This document shows, piece after piece, positions 7,411 through 15,398 of a DNA stretch of 49,156 bases. Every line of letters begins with the position of its first letter. The first letter of the stretch is position 1. The notes beneath the pieces are model-generated. The model was given only the letters and a program-made list of their open reading frames with translations. It did not search any database and was not told where the DNA came from. Both the position numbers and the translations under genes were made by a program. This stretch comes from Algicola sp. Lineage in GTDB: Bacteria > Bacteroidota > Bacteroidia > Flavobacteriales > Flavobacteriaceae. The stretch is from positions 40,232 through 89,387 of the forward strand of contig JAAEZN010000001.1 in NCBI GenBank assembly GCA_018222835.1, given 5' to 3'.

Positions 7411-9065
7411 TCTCGACCGCCAGATACTGGTTTTACATTGCGCTGATCGTGTTGGTGTACATTATTGGAATGTTTGTCACCCTGTTCGAAAACGACTCCG
7501 CCCAGTTTTCGGTTATGGCTATGCGAATGGTGCAGGAAAATGATTTTCTAAGCCTTTTTAAAGGCCCCGAAGAGTATCTGGACAAACCTCACATGCATTA
7601 TTGGCTGGCCGCACTTTCCTATAAAATATTTGGAATCCACGATTGGGCGTATCGCATTCCCGGTATTTTGTCCACCTTGTTGGGTGCCTACAGCTGCTAT
7701 GGCCTTGGGAAATTGCTCTACAATAAGGATGTAGGCCGTTTTGCCTCATTGATTTTTATGACGGCACAAACCATGGTTTTGGCCAATATTGATGTTCGTA
7801 CCGATGCCGTTTTAACAGGGTTTACGATATTCTCCATTTGGCAGTTGGCCACTTATATTGAAAAAGGAACCCTAAAGAGCATTGCTTTGGGTGCTTTTGG
7901 AGCGGGGATGGCCTTTTCCACCAAAGGGCAGATTGCCTTGGTAGTCATTGGAATTTCGATACTTTGCCATTTGACCTATACCCGAAAGTGGCAGCGTTTG
8001 CTCAATTGGAAGTTATTGGTTGCCCTTCTTGTTTTTGGTTTGACCATTACTCCGATGTTGTACGCTTACTATTATCAATTTGATTTGCACCCCGAGAAAG
8101 TAATTCGTGGTAAGGATAACCGCAGTGGCATCTTCTTTATTTTTTGGGAACAAAGTTTTGAGCGGATGAGTGGCGAAGGCGTTGGGAAGAACAGTAGCGA
8201 CTTCTTCTTTTTCTTCCATACCTTTTTATGGGTGTTCTTGCCTTGGACGGTCCTTGCTTTAATTGGATACTGGACGAAAGTAAAAGCCTTTTGGGAAGCC
8301 AAGTTCTCCTACAAGCCCAATATGGAATTTTTGACTGTGGGTGGGATTTCAATTTTATTCCTACTCATCAGCTTTGCGCAATTTAAATTGCCACACTACA
8401 TGAACATTTTGATGCCGCTATATGCCATTCTATCTGCCGCATTCTTGTATGTTTTACATCAACAGGAAAAATTGAAGATGGCCAAGGTGATTCTGGGTAT
8501 CCAATATTTTATATTGGGATTGGTAGCGGTCTTTACCTTATTGATAAGCTTTTCTGTTTTCAAATTGGAGCATTGGTACAGCTACTTGTTCTTATTGTTG
8601 GCACTGGGGATGGTGGTTTATTTTGTTCTAAAAAAGGAAGTTATCTATACCAAGATTGTTACCGTTGCCATTTTTAGCTCCGTTTTATTGAATGGTTATA
8701 TGAATGCCCATTTTTATCCAAAATTGCTCGAATACCAGGGAGGTTCAAATATGGCGCAACAGGTAAAGGAGAGCAATATTCCTGTGGACAACATTTATAA
8801 GGTTTCGGAAAGATATTCTTGGTCGTTGGATTTTTACAATAAAAAGCCGGTTCAAATAGTTTCGATACCCGAAATAGCCCAAAAGAAGGATGTTTGGGTG
8901 TACGCTACGGATGAAGAATTAAAGCAATTGAAAAACAAAGGGATTGTTTGGGATGAGCAAATCACCGTGGATCAATTTCGTATTACCCGATTGCAAATCA
9001 AGTTTCTGAATCCGAATACCCGTGAAGCTAAATTGAACAAAATGCACTTGGTGCATCTAAATTAG
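7407..9065 (+). CDS. ArnT/PMT-like membrane glycosyltransferase
   Basis: About 552 residues with a large loop after the first helix and roughly 11-12 hydrophobic helices, as in GT-C glycosyltransferases (ArnT, PMT_2). Near the N-terminus, ENDSAQFSVMAMRM supplies the acidic pair of the first loop, and EYLDKPHMHYWL matches the family's DKPP-type motif. Members move a sugar from a polyprenyl-phosphate donor to lipid A or protein on the periplasmic side. ATG 7407 is chosen because it forms an ATGA overlap with the PAP2 stop; a TTG at 7359 would add 16 residues inside PAP2. The last codons overlap the convergent flippase gene by 4 bases. Confidence 0.88.
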   Translation: MISTARYWFYIALIVLVYIIGMFVTLFENDSAQFSVMAMRMVQENDFLSLFKGPEEYLDKPHMHYWLAALSYKIFGIHDWAYRIPGILSTLLGAYSCYGLGKLLYNKDVGRFASLIFMTAQTMVLANIDVRTDAVLTGFTIFSIWQLATYIEKGTLKSIALGAFGAGMAFSTKGQIALVVIGISILCHLTYTRKWQRLLNWKLLVALLVFGLTITPMLYAYYYQFDLHPEKVIRGKDNRSGIFFIFWEQSFERMSGEGVGKNSSDFFFFFHTFLWVFLPWTVLALIGYWTKVKAFWEAKFSYKPNMEFLTVGGISILFLLISFAQFKLPHYMNILMPLYAILSAAFLYVLHQQEKLKMAKVILGIQYFILGLVAVFTLLISFSVFKLEHWYSYLFLLLALGMVVYFVLKKEVIYTKIVTVAIFSSVLLNGYMNAHFYPKLLEYQGGSNMAQQVKESNIPVDNIYKVSERYSWSLDFYNKKPVQIVSIPEIAQKKDVWVYATDEELKQLKNKGIVWDEQITVDQFRITRLQIKFLNPNTREAKLNKMHLVHLN

Positions 9066-9934
9066 TCCACAGATTCCAGCTTTGGTTTTTTAAAGTGGTA
9101 GATTACACCAAAAAGGGAAGTGAGCGCCGTAATCAAAAAGAAGGTGAAGCTGATGCCAATGGAAGTGCTCTCATCCAGTCCCAACCATTTTGCTCCGTAT
9201 AAAAAAGTAACCTCTCTACTTCCAATTCCCCCGATCGTTAATGGAATTACGGAAACGATGGAAGATATCAAAAACACAAAAAGATATTCAATGGTGTCCA
9301 GATCAACGGACAAAGATTTCAAAATAAAGATCACGCAGACCAACTGTGCCAATTGAACCAGAGCGGAAAAGCCAACAGATTTCCAAAATATGGGTAGGGT
9401 AGTGGAAAAAAACATCTTGTTTACAAACCAAAATGCCACAATACTCAAAGGAATGGCTGCTATAATCAACCAATAAAAGCTATGGAAAAACTCATTTTTG
9501 GATAACAAGGCAAGAATACAAGCGTAAACGAAAAGCAACAACATGCCACTAAGTCGGTCCAGCAATAAACTGGACACTACTTTTTTGGTGCCGGGTTGAT
9601 ACTCTTTTTGAATGACGTAGCCCTTGTAAGCATCTCCACCAATGCCCCCAGGTAAAAAGAGGTTGTAGAACATCCCCAACAGATACAGTTTTAAATTGCT
9701 CCATTGGGAAACCTTGGCACCAATTTGATGGAAATACAAGTTGGTCCTTATAGCTGCAAAGACTTTGGACAGTACAAAAAACAGCAAACCCGAGAATAAA
9801 TATAAGGGGTCGCTCTTTTTTAGGGTTTGGAGTACATCCTTAAGCTCTATTTTGGTGAAAATAAAGTAGATCAGGACCGCACTAATAACGATTTTTAGGG
9901 CAGTGATGAGCTTTTTACGCAGCTTTTCCGTCAC
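9062..9934 (-). CDS. Lysylphosphatidylglycerol synthase-TM/UPF0104-like flippase
   Basis: A 290-residue membrane protein with about eight hydrophobic helices, related to the N-terminal flippase domain of MprF and the AglD/UPF0104 group. The segment GMFYNLFLPGGIGGDAYKGY is the family hallmark, and PLTIGGIGSREVTFLYGAKWLG near the C-terminus is a second conserved stretch. The start is GTG at 9934, nested 20 bases inside the end of the GT2 gene, implying translational coupling. With a polyprenyl-phosphate GT2 upstream, flipping of a lipid-linked sugar or lipid is likely. Confidence 0.85.
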   Translation of the reverse strand: MTEKLRKKLITALKIVISAVLIYFIFTKIELKDVLQTLKKSDPLYLFSGLLFFVLSKVFAAIRTNLYFHQIGAKVSQWSNLKLYLLGMFYNLFLPGGIGGDAYKGYVIQKEYQPGTKKVVSSLLLDRLSGMLLLFVYACILALLSKNEFFHSFYWLIIAAIPLSIVAFWFVNKMFFSTTLPIFWKSVGFSALVQLAQLVCVIFILKSLSVDLDTIEYLFVFLISSIVSVIPLTIGGIGSREVTFLYGAKWLGLDESTSIGISFTFFLITALTSLFGVIYHFKKPKLESVD

Positions 9935-10877
9935 CTATGCTTATTTTTTTGATGCGATATGGCCTTTTCTGTTGCGATTCGTAGTAGGTGCGAATCAAAA
10001 GTTCCATTACAATTCCGATTGTGAACAATTGGATGCCCCCGACAATAAACATCATTCCAAATATTAATAAAGGCCGGGTGCCTATATCTTGATCAAACCC
10101 TAGTTTGACAATCAGTAGATAAATGTTGATGAAAATTCCAAGGATGACCAACAAGACCCCGAAGATTCCGAAAAGGTGAATGGGGCGTTGGAAGTACTTT
10201 CTAATGAAAAGTAGCAGCATCATATCGGCCACAACTTTAAAAACACGCTCCAAACCATATTTGGAAACCCCAGCGTGCCTTGCATGATGCTTTACAGGCA
10301 CCTGTTTTATCTGTGCACCTTCCAAATGGGCTAAAAGCGTGATAAAGCGGTGCATTTCACCGTATAAATTCAGACTTTTTGCAATATCCTTGGTGAAAAC
10401 CTTGAGCGCACAGCCGTTATCTTTAATATCCAATTTAGTCACCCTCCGTACCAAAAAGTTGGCAATTTTGGAAGGTATTTTTTTAACTAGCGAATCTTTT
10501 CTTTTTTGACGGATTCCCGTTACCACATCATATTCCTCGGTAATGGCATGTGACAACATTTGGGGAATATCCGAAGGGTCGTTTTGAAGGTCGCCGTCCA
10601 TGGTAATAATGTATTCGCCCTCGGCATAATCAATTCCGGCGGCCAAGGCCAAACTTTGACCGTAGTTTTTCTTCAACTCGATCAAATGAACCTTTTTATC
10701 ATCCATTTCTTTGACTTTCTGTCGGGTTCTATCCGTAGAAAAATCATCTACATAAATGATTTGATAGTTATACCCATCAAGGCTTTCGTTGATTTTTTCG
10801 GTCAAAAGAACCACATTGTCCTCCTCGTTGTACAAAGGAACCACTATGGATAAAAGGGAATTGGTGACGGTGTTCAT
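9915..10877 (-). CDS. Polyprenyl-phosphate glycosyltransferase, GT2 (DPM1/GtrB/ArnC-like)
   Basis: A 320-residue enzyme with a cytoplasmic GT-A domain followed by two C-terminal membrane helices (about 232-257 and 266-290). Visible motifs are VPLYNEEDNV at the start of the fold, VDDFSTDRT and the DXD-type metal site ITMDGDLQNDP; the helices after RPIHLFGIFG match the GtrB/ArnC layout. It would attach a sugar from an NDP-sugar to undecaprenyl phosphate. Its end overlaps the flippase gene, and the convergent ArnT-like protein may use the product. The sugar is unknown. Confidence 0.92.
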   Translation of the reverse strand: MNTVTNSLLSIVVPLYNEEDNVVLLTEKINESLDGYNYQIIYVDDFSTDRTRQKVKEMDDKKVHLIELKKNYGQSLALAAGIDYAEGEYIITMDGDLQNDPSDIPQMLSHAITEEYDVVTGIRQKRKDSLVKKIPSKIANFLVRRVTKLDIKDNGCALKVFTKDIAKSLNLYGEMHRFITLLAHLEGAQIKQVPVKHHARHAGVSKYGLERVFKVVADMMLLLFIRKYFQRPIHLFGIFGVLLVILGIFINIYLLIVKLGFDQDIGTRPLLIFGMMFIVGGIQLFTIGIVMELLIRTYYESQQKRPYRIKKISIGDGKAA

Positions 10878-10894
10878 TCAGTATAAAATCTGAG

Positions 10895-10902
10895 CAAATT
10901 TA
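10895..10902 (-). promoter_or_regulatory. Bacteroidota -7 box for the GT2-flippase operon
   Basis: On the minus strand this reads TAAATTTG, an exact TAnnTTTG match, 17 bases before the GT2 ATG in the 35-base gap after meaB. It suggests that GT2 is not only read through from meaB. Confidence 0.5.
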
Positions 10903-10912
10903 TTGCTTTTAT

Positions 10913-11956
10913 TTAAAGTTCCTTGGTAATCTTGTCCAATAGGAGCTTTGCAGCGTAGAACGGCGATATTTTGTTCTCTTCGATTTCAACTAAAAACTTG
11001 GTCTGTTCTTTTTTAAAGGTTTCTTTTTGATGGAAAAATTGTTTGATGTACTCATCCACGGTCTGAAGGAACCAATTTTTGTTCTGGAGTTGACGACTCT
11101 TTTCAAAAAAGCCGTTTTCTTTGTTGTGCTTAACAAATTGCTGCACCATTTCCCAGATTTCTTGAATTCCCGTTTTTTCCATTGCGGAACACTTCATCAC
11201 TTTGGGTGTCCAGCCATTGGCTTTTGGCGGATAAAGATGCAGTGCTCTGGAGAATTCTGTCATCGCCAGCTTGGCATGTTCCAAATTGCTGCCATCTGCT
11301 TTGTTGATGGCAATGGCATCGGCCATTTCCATAATTCCTCGTTTAATGCCTTGTAGTTCGTCTCCGGCACCCGATAGCTTCAGCAAAAGAAAAAAATCCA
11401 CCATACTGTGCACGGCAATTTCACTTTGGCCAACACCAACGGTTTCAACCAAAATAACATTGTAGCCAGCGGCTTCACAAAGGATAATGCTTTCCCGGGT
11501 TTTTTGTGCCACTCCCCCCAATGAATTTCCCGAAGGAGAGGGTCGGATAAAAGCGTTTGGGTCTTTGGCCAATGTCTCCATACGGGTCTTGTCGCCCAAA
11601 ATGCTTCCCTTGCTCAAAGAACTGGTAGGATCCACGGCAAGAACGGCAACTTTATTGCCTTGTTCCGTCAGACTTTTGCCCAAGGTCTCTATAAATGAGC
11701 TTTTGCCAACTCCCGGAACTCCCGTAATCCCTAAACGGATGCTATTATTGGGTTTGGCCAAACATTTTTCAATAACAGCATTTGCCTTGTTAAAATGGGC
11801 GGGTTTGGTGCTTTCCAACAAGGTAATGGCCTTGGCGAGCATAGCTTTGTTTCCATCAAAAATACCTTGGGCCAGGGCTTCGGCAGAAAGTTCTTGTTTT
11901 CTTAGAGCCTTGATTTTGGAAATAGTGTCCGTGGGTGTCTTATTATCGTCTGCCAA
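10913..11956 (-). CDS. meaB: Methylmalonyl-CoA mutase-associated GTPase MeaB
   Basis: A 347-residue G3E P-loop GTPase that guards cofactor loading and reactivation of B12-dependent methylmalonyl-CoA mutase. Visible elements are Walker A GVPGVGKS at residues 79-86, DPTSS from Asp109, ETVGVGQSE at 171-179 (switch region) and NKAD at 218-221 for guanine recognition, followed by the C-terminal helical dimerisation part. The mutase genes are not in this window, but the cobalamin adenosyltransferase at 22125-22685 belongs to the same pathway. Confidence 0.95.
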   Translation of the reverse strand: MADDNKTPTDTISKIKALRKQELSAEALAQGIFDGNKAMLAKAITLLESTKPAHFNKANAVIEKCLAKPNNSIRLGITGVPGVGKSSFIETLGKSLTEQGNKVAVLAVDPTSSLSKGSILGDKTRMETLAKDPNAFIRPSPSGNSLGGVAQKTRESIILCEAAGYNVILVETVGVGQSEIAVHSMVDFFLLLKLSGAGDELQGIKRGIMEMADAIAINKADGSNLEHAKLAMTEFSRALHLYPPKANGWTPKVMKCSAMEKTGIQEIWEMVQQFVKHNKENGFFEKSRQLQNKNWFLQTVDEYIKQFFHQKETFKKEQTKFLVEIEENKISPFYAAKLLLDKITKEL

Positions 11957-12108
11957 GAGTACTTTTCAAAAGTTTATACGAATTTATAAAGATTTTACCG
12001 GTTTAATGGAACTGAAAAAGCGAATAGCGATTACTTTTTGGTTTACCCATTTCACAAAAATTTAATATCCATTTAAACGGACTTACGCCCACAAATTGGT
12101 ACCTTATC

Positions 12109-12143
12109 CGTAAAATAGAGTGCCACAGGCACAGATTTTTACG
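12109..12143 (+). promoter_or_regulatory. Nested hairpin in the ohr upstream region
   Basis: Two perfectly nested inverted repeats: an outer stem CGTAAAA (12109-12115) with TTTTACG (12137-12143) and an inner stem GTGCC (12120-12124) with GGCAC (12128-12132), separated by symmetrical 4-base internal loops and a 3-base apical loop. It ends 21 bases before the ohr ATG. It may act as a leader hairpin or an operator; no T-run follows. Function is inference. Confidence 0.4.
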
Positions 12144-12164
12144 AACCTATAAACATTTTAAAAG

Positions 12165-12590
12165 ATGAAGACTATTTTTGAGGCCAAGGCCACCAATACA
12201 GGAGGAAGAGCAGGACATGTAAAGAGTGAGGACGGCGTTTTGGATTTTGATATCAGTATGCCAAGTTCCAAGGGAAAGCCTAATCCTAATTCCACAAATC
12301 CTGAAGAACTTTTTGCTGCGGCTTATTCTACTTGTTATGCTGGGGCCGTTGAGGCGGTTGCCAAAATGCATAAAGTGGAAGATTTAGGCGATTTTAGTGT
12401 AACAGCAATTGTGGCCTTCAACAAAGAGGAAGAAGGCTTCTTTCTTGAGGTTACTTTGGATACCTATTTACCAACTGTGGATAAGAAAATGGGGGAGACC
12501 ATTATAAATGAAGCTCACGAAATGTGCCCGTACAGTAAGGCCACACGAGATAATATTACCGTGCACTTAAATTTGTTGATGGACGAATAG
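12165..12590 (+). CDS. ohr: Organic hydroperoxide resistance protein, Ohr/OsmC family
   Basis: A 141-residue thiol peroxidase that reduces organic and fatty-acid hydroperoxides in the cytoplasm, usually recharged by lipoylated proteins. Both redox cysteines are present: Cys57 in NPEELFAAAYSTCYAGA and Cys121 in HEMCPYSKATR. The latter CPYSxATR form separates Ohr from OsmC proper. Glu48 of NPEE is also conserved. Length is normal. It has its own upstream region with a nested hairpin and is closed by a strong terminator at 12613-12645, so it is probably a single-gene unit. No OhrR regulator is nearby. Confidence 0.95.
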   Translation: MKTIFEAKATNTGGRAGHVKSEDGVLDFDISMPSSKGKPNPNSTNPEELFAAAYSTCYAGAVEAVAKMHKVEDLGDFSVTAIVAFNKEEEGFFLEVTLDTYLPTVDKKMGETIINEAHEMCPYSKATRDNITVHLNLLMDE

Positions 12591-12612
12591 ATCACGTAAC
12601 TTTTTAATTATG

Positions 12613-12645
12613 AGCCCCGTTGAATACCATCAACGGGGCTTTTTT
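12613..12645 (+). terminator. Rho-independent terminator after ohr
   Basis: An 11-bp perfect stem AGCCCCGTTGA (12613-12623) with TCAACGGGGCT (12630-12640), a 6-base loop and a following T-run to 12645. It begins 22 bases after the ohr stop. Confidence 0.95.
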
Positions 12646-12673
12646 GTTAAAATTAAATCAAAAACATGCTATT

Positions 12674-13279
12674 TTGCAACGTTGTAATTTTTGCATCGTC
12701 CTTAATACAGAAACAACTAAAAAACCAGACATAGAACCGAGTACGCTCCATATTGAGCTTGTAGAAAAGTGTAAGGCGAACGATCGCCAGGCACAGATGA
12801 AACTGTATCGTCAGTATTGCGATGGTATGTTCTGTGTGGCCATGCGGTTCTTAAAAAATGCCGATGATGCTGAAGATGTACTGCAGGATTCATTTATAAA
12901 GGCTTTTCAGCGAATAGGTCAGTTTAAGGGGGATGTTACGTTCGGGGCATGGTTAAAAAGAATTGTTGTGAATGGCAGTATTGATTTTTTAAAATCGAAA
13001 CATCAACGAACGGTGGAACTGAACGAGAGTTATTTGCAGGTGGCAGAGGAAGATGACTGGTCTGTGGAAGAAGGTATTTCCATGGAGCAGGTAAAACAGG
13101 CCATCGAGGAGCTGCCACCCAAATATAAATATGTTGTGCAATTGTTTTTGGTAGAAGGTTACGATCATTCGGAGATATCAGAAATTTTAACCATTACCGA
13201 AACAGCATCTAGAACCCGACTGCTTAGAGGTAAAGCACAGCTTAAAGAGAAATTAAAAGATATAGCTTATGGCACGTGA
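12674..13279 (+). CDS. RNA polymerase ECF-type sigma factor (start uncertain)
   Basis: A sigma-70 family factor. Region 2 is clear (LYRQYCDGMFCVAMRFLKNA, then DAEDVLQDSFIKAFQRIGQF and TFGAWLKRIVVNGSIDFL), as is region 4 (AIEELPPKYKYVVQLFLVEG, then HSEISEILTITETASRTRLL). The start is unclear. The first in-frame ATG (12797) would remove part of region 2. TTG 12674 is the leftmost usable codon outside the terminator. ATA 12731, just before EPSTLH, would give a typical ~182-residue protein. An ATG ORF at 12666-12734 in the next frame reaches this frame through an A_AAA_AAC heptamer. The end overlaps the putative anti-sigma gene by 11 bases. Confidence 0.85.
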   Translation: MQRCNFCIVLNTETTKKPDIEPSTLHIELVEKCKANDRQAQMKLYRQYCDGMFCVAMRFLKNADDAEDVLQDSFIKAFQRIGQFKGDVTFGAWLKRIVVNGSIDFLKSKHQRTVELNESYLQVAEEDDWSVEEGISMEQVKQAIEELPPKYKYVVQLFLVEGYDHSEISEILTITETASRTRLLRGKAQLKEKLKDIAYGT

Positions 13280-13865
13280 TCTTAGAAAATTGTTTGAAAA
13301 AGAAAGGGAGCAGAAACACTTCCGAATGAAGCAAGGGCACGAGGATCGTTTTTTTGACAAGTTGGAAGCAGAATTGCTTCAAACCCCAACTAAGAAAAAG
13401 GTTATCTCCCTTTGGATGCAGATTGCAGCATCTGTTGTAATCGCGATAGGATTGAGCTTGTTTTATTTTAACAATAAGTTGGTTGACCCGGTAGAGAAGA
13501 TAACCGTTGTGGATAGGGACGGCACCAATGAGGAAAAGCAAGGTATTTCGTTGGGCGATTTATCACCAGACCTTAAAAAGATTGAGACTTATTACACCAC
13601 TAACATCAATTTGCAGTTGTCCGAATTGGCCGATGACCCGGGAAATAAAGAGTTAGTGGAGAGCTATATGGATCATTTGGCCGAACTGAACAAAGAATAC
13701 CAAAGATTGAATCAGGAGCTCAACCAATTAGGTCCCAATGATCAAACCATAGGAGCCTTGATCAATAACTTACAGCTACGTTTACAATTGCTACAAAAGC
13801 TAAAATCAAAGTTGAATCAATTAAAATCATCAAAAAATGAACAAGAATCATCAAATATTGTTTAG
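13269..13865 (+). CDS. Putative anti-sigma factor, single-pass membrane protein
   Basis: A 198-residue protein with a charged cytoplasmic N-terminal part (MARDLRKLFEKEREQKHF), one membrane helix at about 47-66 (LWMQIAASVVIAIGLSLFYF) and a periplasmic helical tail rich in Leu, Asn and Gln (about 130-190) that looks coiled-coil. I recognise no catalytic domain. The 11-base overlap with an ECF sigma gene and the topology are those of anti-sigma factors; the role is inferred from these alone. It also overlaps the next gene by 29 bases, making a tightly coupled three-gene operon. Confidence 0.75.
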   Translation: MARDLRKLFEKEREQKHFRMKQGHEDRFFDKLEAELLQTPTKKKVISLWMQIAASVVIAIGLSLFYFNNKLVDPVEKITVVDRDGTNEEKQGISLGDLSPDLKKIETYYTTNINLQLSELADDPGNKELVESYMDHLAELNKEYQRLNQELNQLGPNDQTIGALINNLQLRLQLLQKLKSKLNQLKSSKNEQESSNIV

Positions 13866-15297
13866 TGGATTGTTTCTTGCCATGGTCGGGTTTGCCGGCC
13901 ATGCGCAAGAGAAGTCCAAAACTTACAAGGAAACCTTTAATGTAAACAAGGACACCGAAGTCAACATTAATACCAGCTATGCCGATATTGAGTTCGAAAC
14001 GTGGAACAAAGACCAAGTGGAAATCACGGCTGTAATCGAGTTGGAAGGTGTGGAAGATAACGAAGCCAAGTCTTATTTTGATAGGGATTTGGTGAAAATT
14101 ATGGGGAACAGCAAAGAAATTGAGATCAGCACCGAGGGTGCAGGCCCCAATTATGCTTACGATTTTAGAACAGTGAACATTGATATTCCCGAAATACCTT
14201 CTGTTGCCGAGATCATTGCCAATGTTGAGATCCCCGAATTACCAGAGATTATTATTCCTGAAATTGCGGTGATGCCCTCCATGCCACCCATGCCGCCATT
14301 GCCACCAATAGAGTTTGATTACGATGCCTATAAAAAAGATGGTGACAAATACATGAAGGAATGGAAAAAGGAGTTCGATAAATCGTTTGATAAGGAATAC
14401 AAGGAGCGTTTTGAGGAATGGGGCAAGGAGATGGAAAAAATGGCGGAAGAGCGCGAGGCCCAAAGAGAGGAAATGCGCGGACAACGAGAGAAAATGAGGG
14501 AAGAACGCGAAAAAGTGCGAGAGGAGATGCACGAAAGATTACGCGAACAGCGGGAGGAAATGCGCGCCCACAGAGAGGAGTTACGGGAGGAACAGGCCGA
14601 ACTTAGAAAACAACTTCGTGAGGAGGCCCGAACCATTCACGGAAGCCCAAATGTTTTCTACTTTTCTTCCGAAGGAAAACATAAAGAGTACAAAGTCAAA
14701 AAACGAATAATCATCAAAATGCCCAAGTACATTAAGTTGAACATGAATGTACGTCATGGTGAGGTAAAATTGGCGGAGAACGCCAAGAACATTAATGCAA
14801 GCTTGTCCTACGCAAGCTTGCTTGCCTCTACCATTGATGGGGCCAATACCGATATCCGGGTATCGTATTCCCTGGTAACCGTTCAAAACTGGAACTACGG
14901 TAGTCTAAGCACCGATTATTCAGAAAGGGTAAACCTAAAAGAGGTAAACGAATTGAGGCTAAAATCGGTGTCATCCAATGTGGTGATCGGTAAATTGGCC
15001 AATAAGGCAATGTTGACCAATACTTTTGGCGTATTGAGTATTGATGAGATTTCCAATGGCTTTAATTCCATTGACATCTCCATGGAAAATGGGGAATTGG
15101 ATTGTAAACTACCTGAAACTTCTTATGTGATTTCTGTGGACGAGACTACATCTGGCTTCAAATACCCGGAGACTTTAAAGTTGGAATCAACCAAAAAATA
15201 TGGAAGAAGTTTACATACAGGATATAATATCAATAAGAATGATGGTAAAGTGATCAAAATCAACTCTAAATTCAGCGAAGTGGTTCTTAAGGACTGA
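13837..15297 (+). CDS. Secreted DUF4097-like protein with a long charged helical insertion
   Basis: 486 residues. A signal peptide ends near residue 23 (GFAGHAQ). Residues 30-115 have beta-strand repeats like DUF4097 proteins (VNINTSYADIEFETWNKDQV). A Pro-rich IPE/MPP segment follows at 117-157, then a highly charged Arg/Glu helical region at 165-268 built from REEMR-like units. Residues 285-486 return to beta-repeats (LNMNVRHGEVKLAENAKNI, then IGKLANKAMLTNTFGVLSID). It is the last gene of the sigma/anti-sigma operon, so it may be a target or a sensor part of that system. Function unknown. Confidence 0.8.
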   Translation: MNKNHQILFSGLFLAMVGFAGHAQEKSKTYKETFNVNKDTEVNINTSYADIEFETWNKDQVEITAVIELEGVEDNEAKSYFDRDLVKIMGNSKEIEISTEGAGPNYAYDFRTVNIDIPEIPSVAEIIANVEIPELPEIIIPEIAVMPSMPPMPPLPPIEFDYDAYKKDGDKYMKEWKKEFDKSFDKEYKERFEEWGKEMEKMAEEREAQREEMRGQREKMREEREKVREEMHERLREQREEMRAHREELREEQAELRKQLREEARTIHGSPNVFYFSSEGKHKEYKVKKRIIIKMPKYIKLNMNVRHGEVKLAENAKNINASLSYASLLASTIDGANTDIRVSYSLVTVQNWNYGSLSTDYSERVNLKEVNELRLKSVSSNVVIGKLANKAMLTNTFGVLSIDEISNGFNSIDISMENGELDCKLPETSYVISVDETTSGFKYPETLKLESTKKYGRSLHTGYNINKNDGKVIKINSKFSEVVLKD

Positions 15298-15398
15298 TCT
15301 TGTTATAATTTGTCCCAAAGAACCATCTCTACCAACCAGGCTGTTTAAATTATATCCATCTTCTTATCCAATGTACGGCCTACTATCCCGCCAATTGT

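Noticed and set aside
12620..12673. Sigma factor starting at TTG 12620
   Set aside because: That codon lies inside the loop side of the ohr terminator hairpin, so an independent sigma transcript would not include a usable start there.
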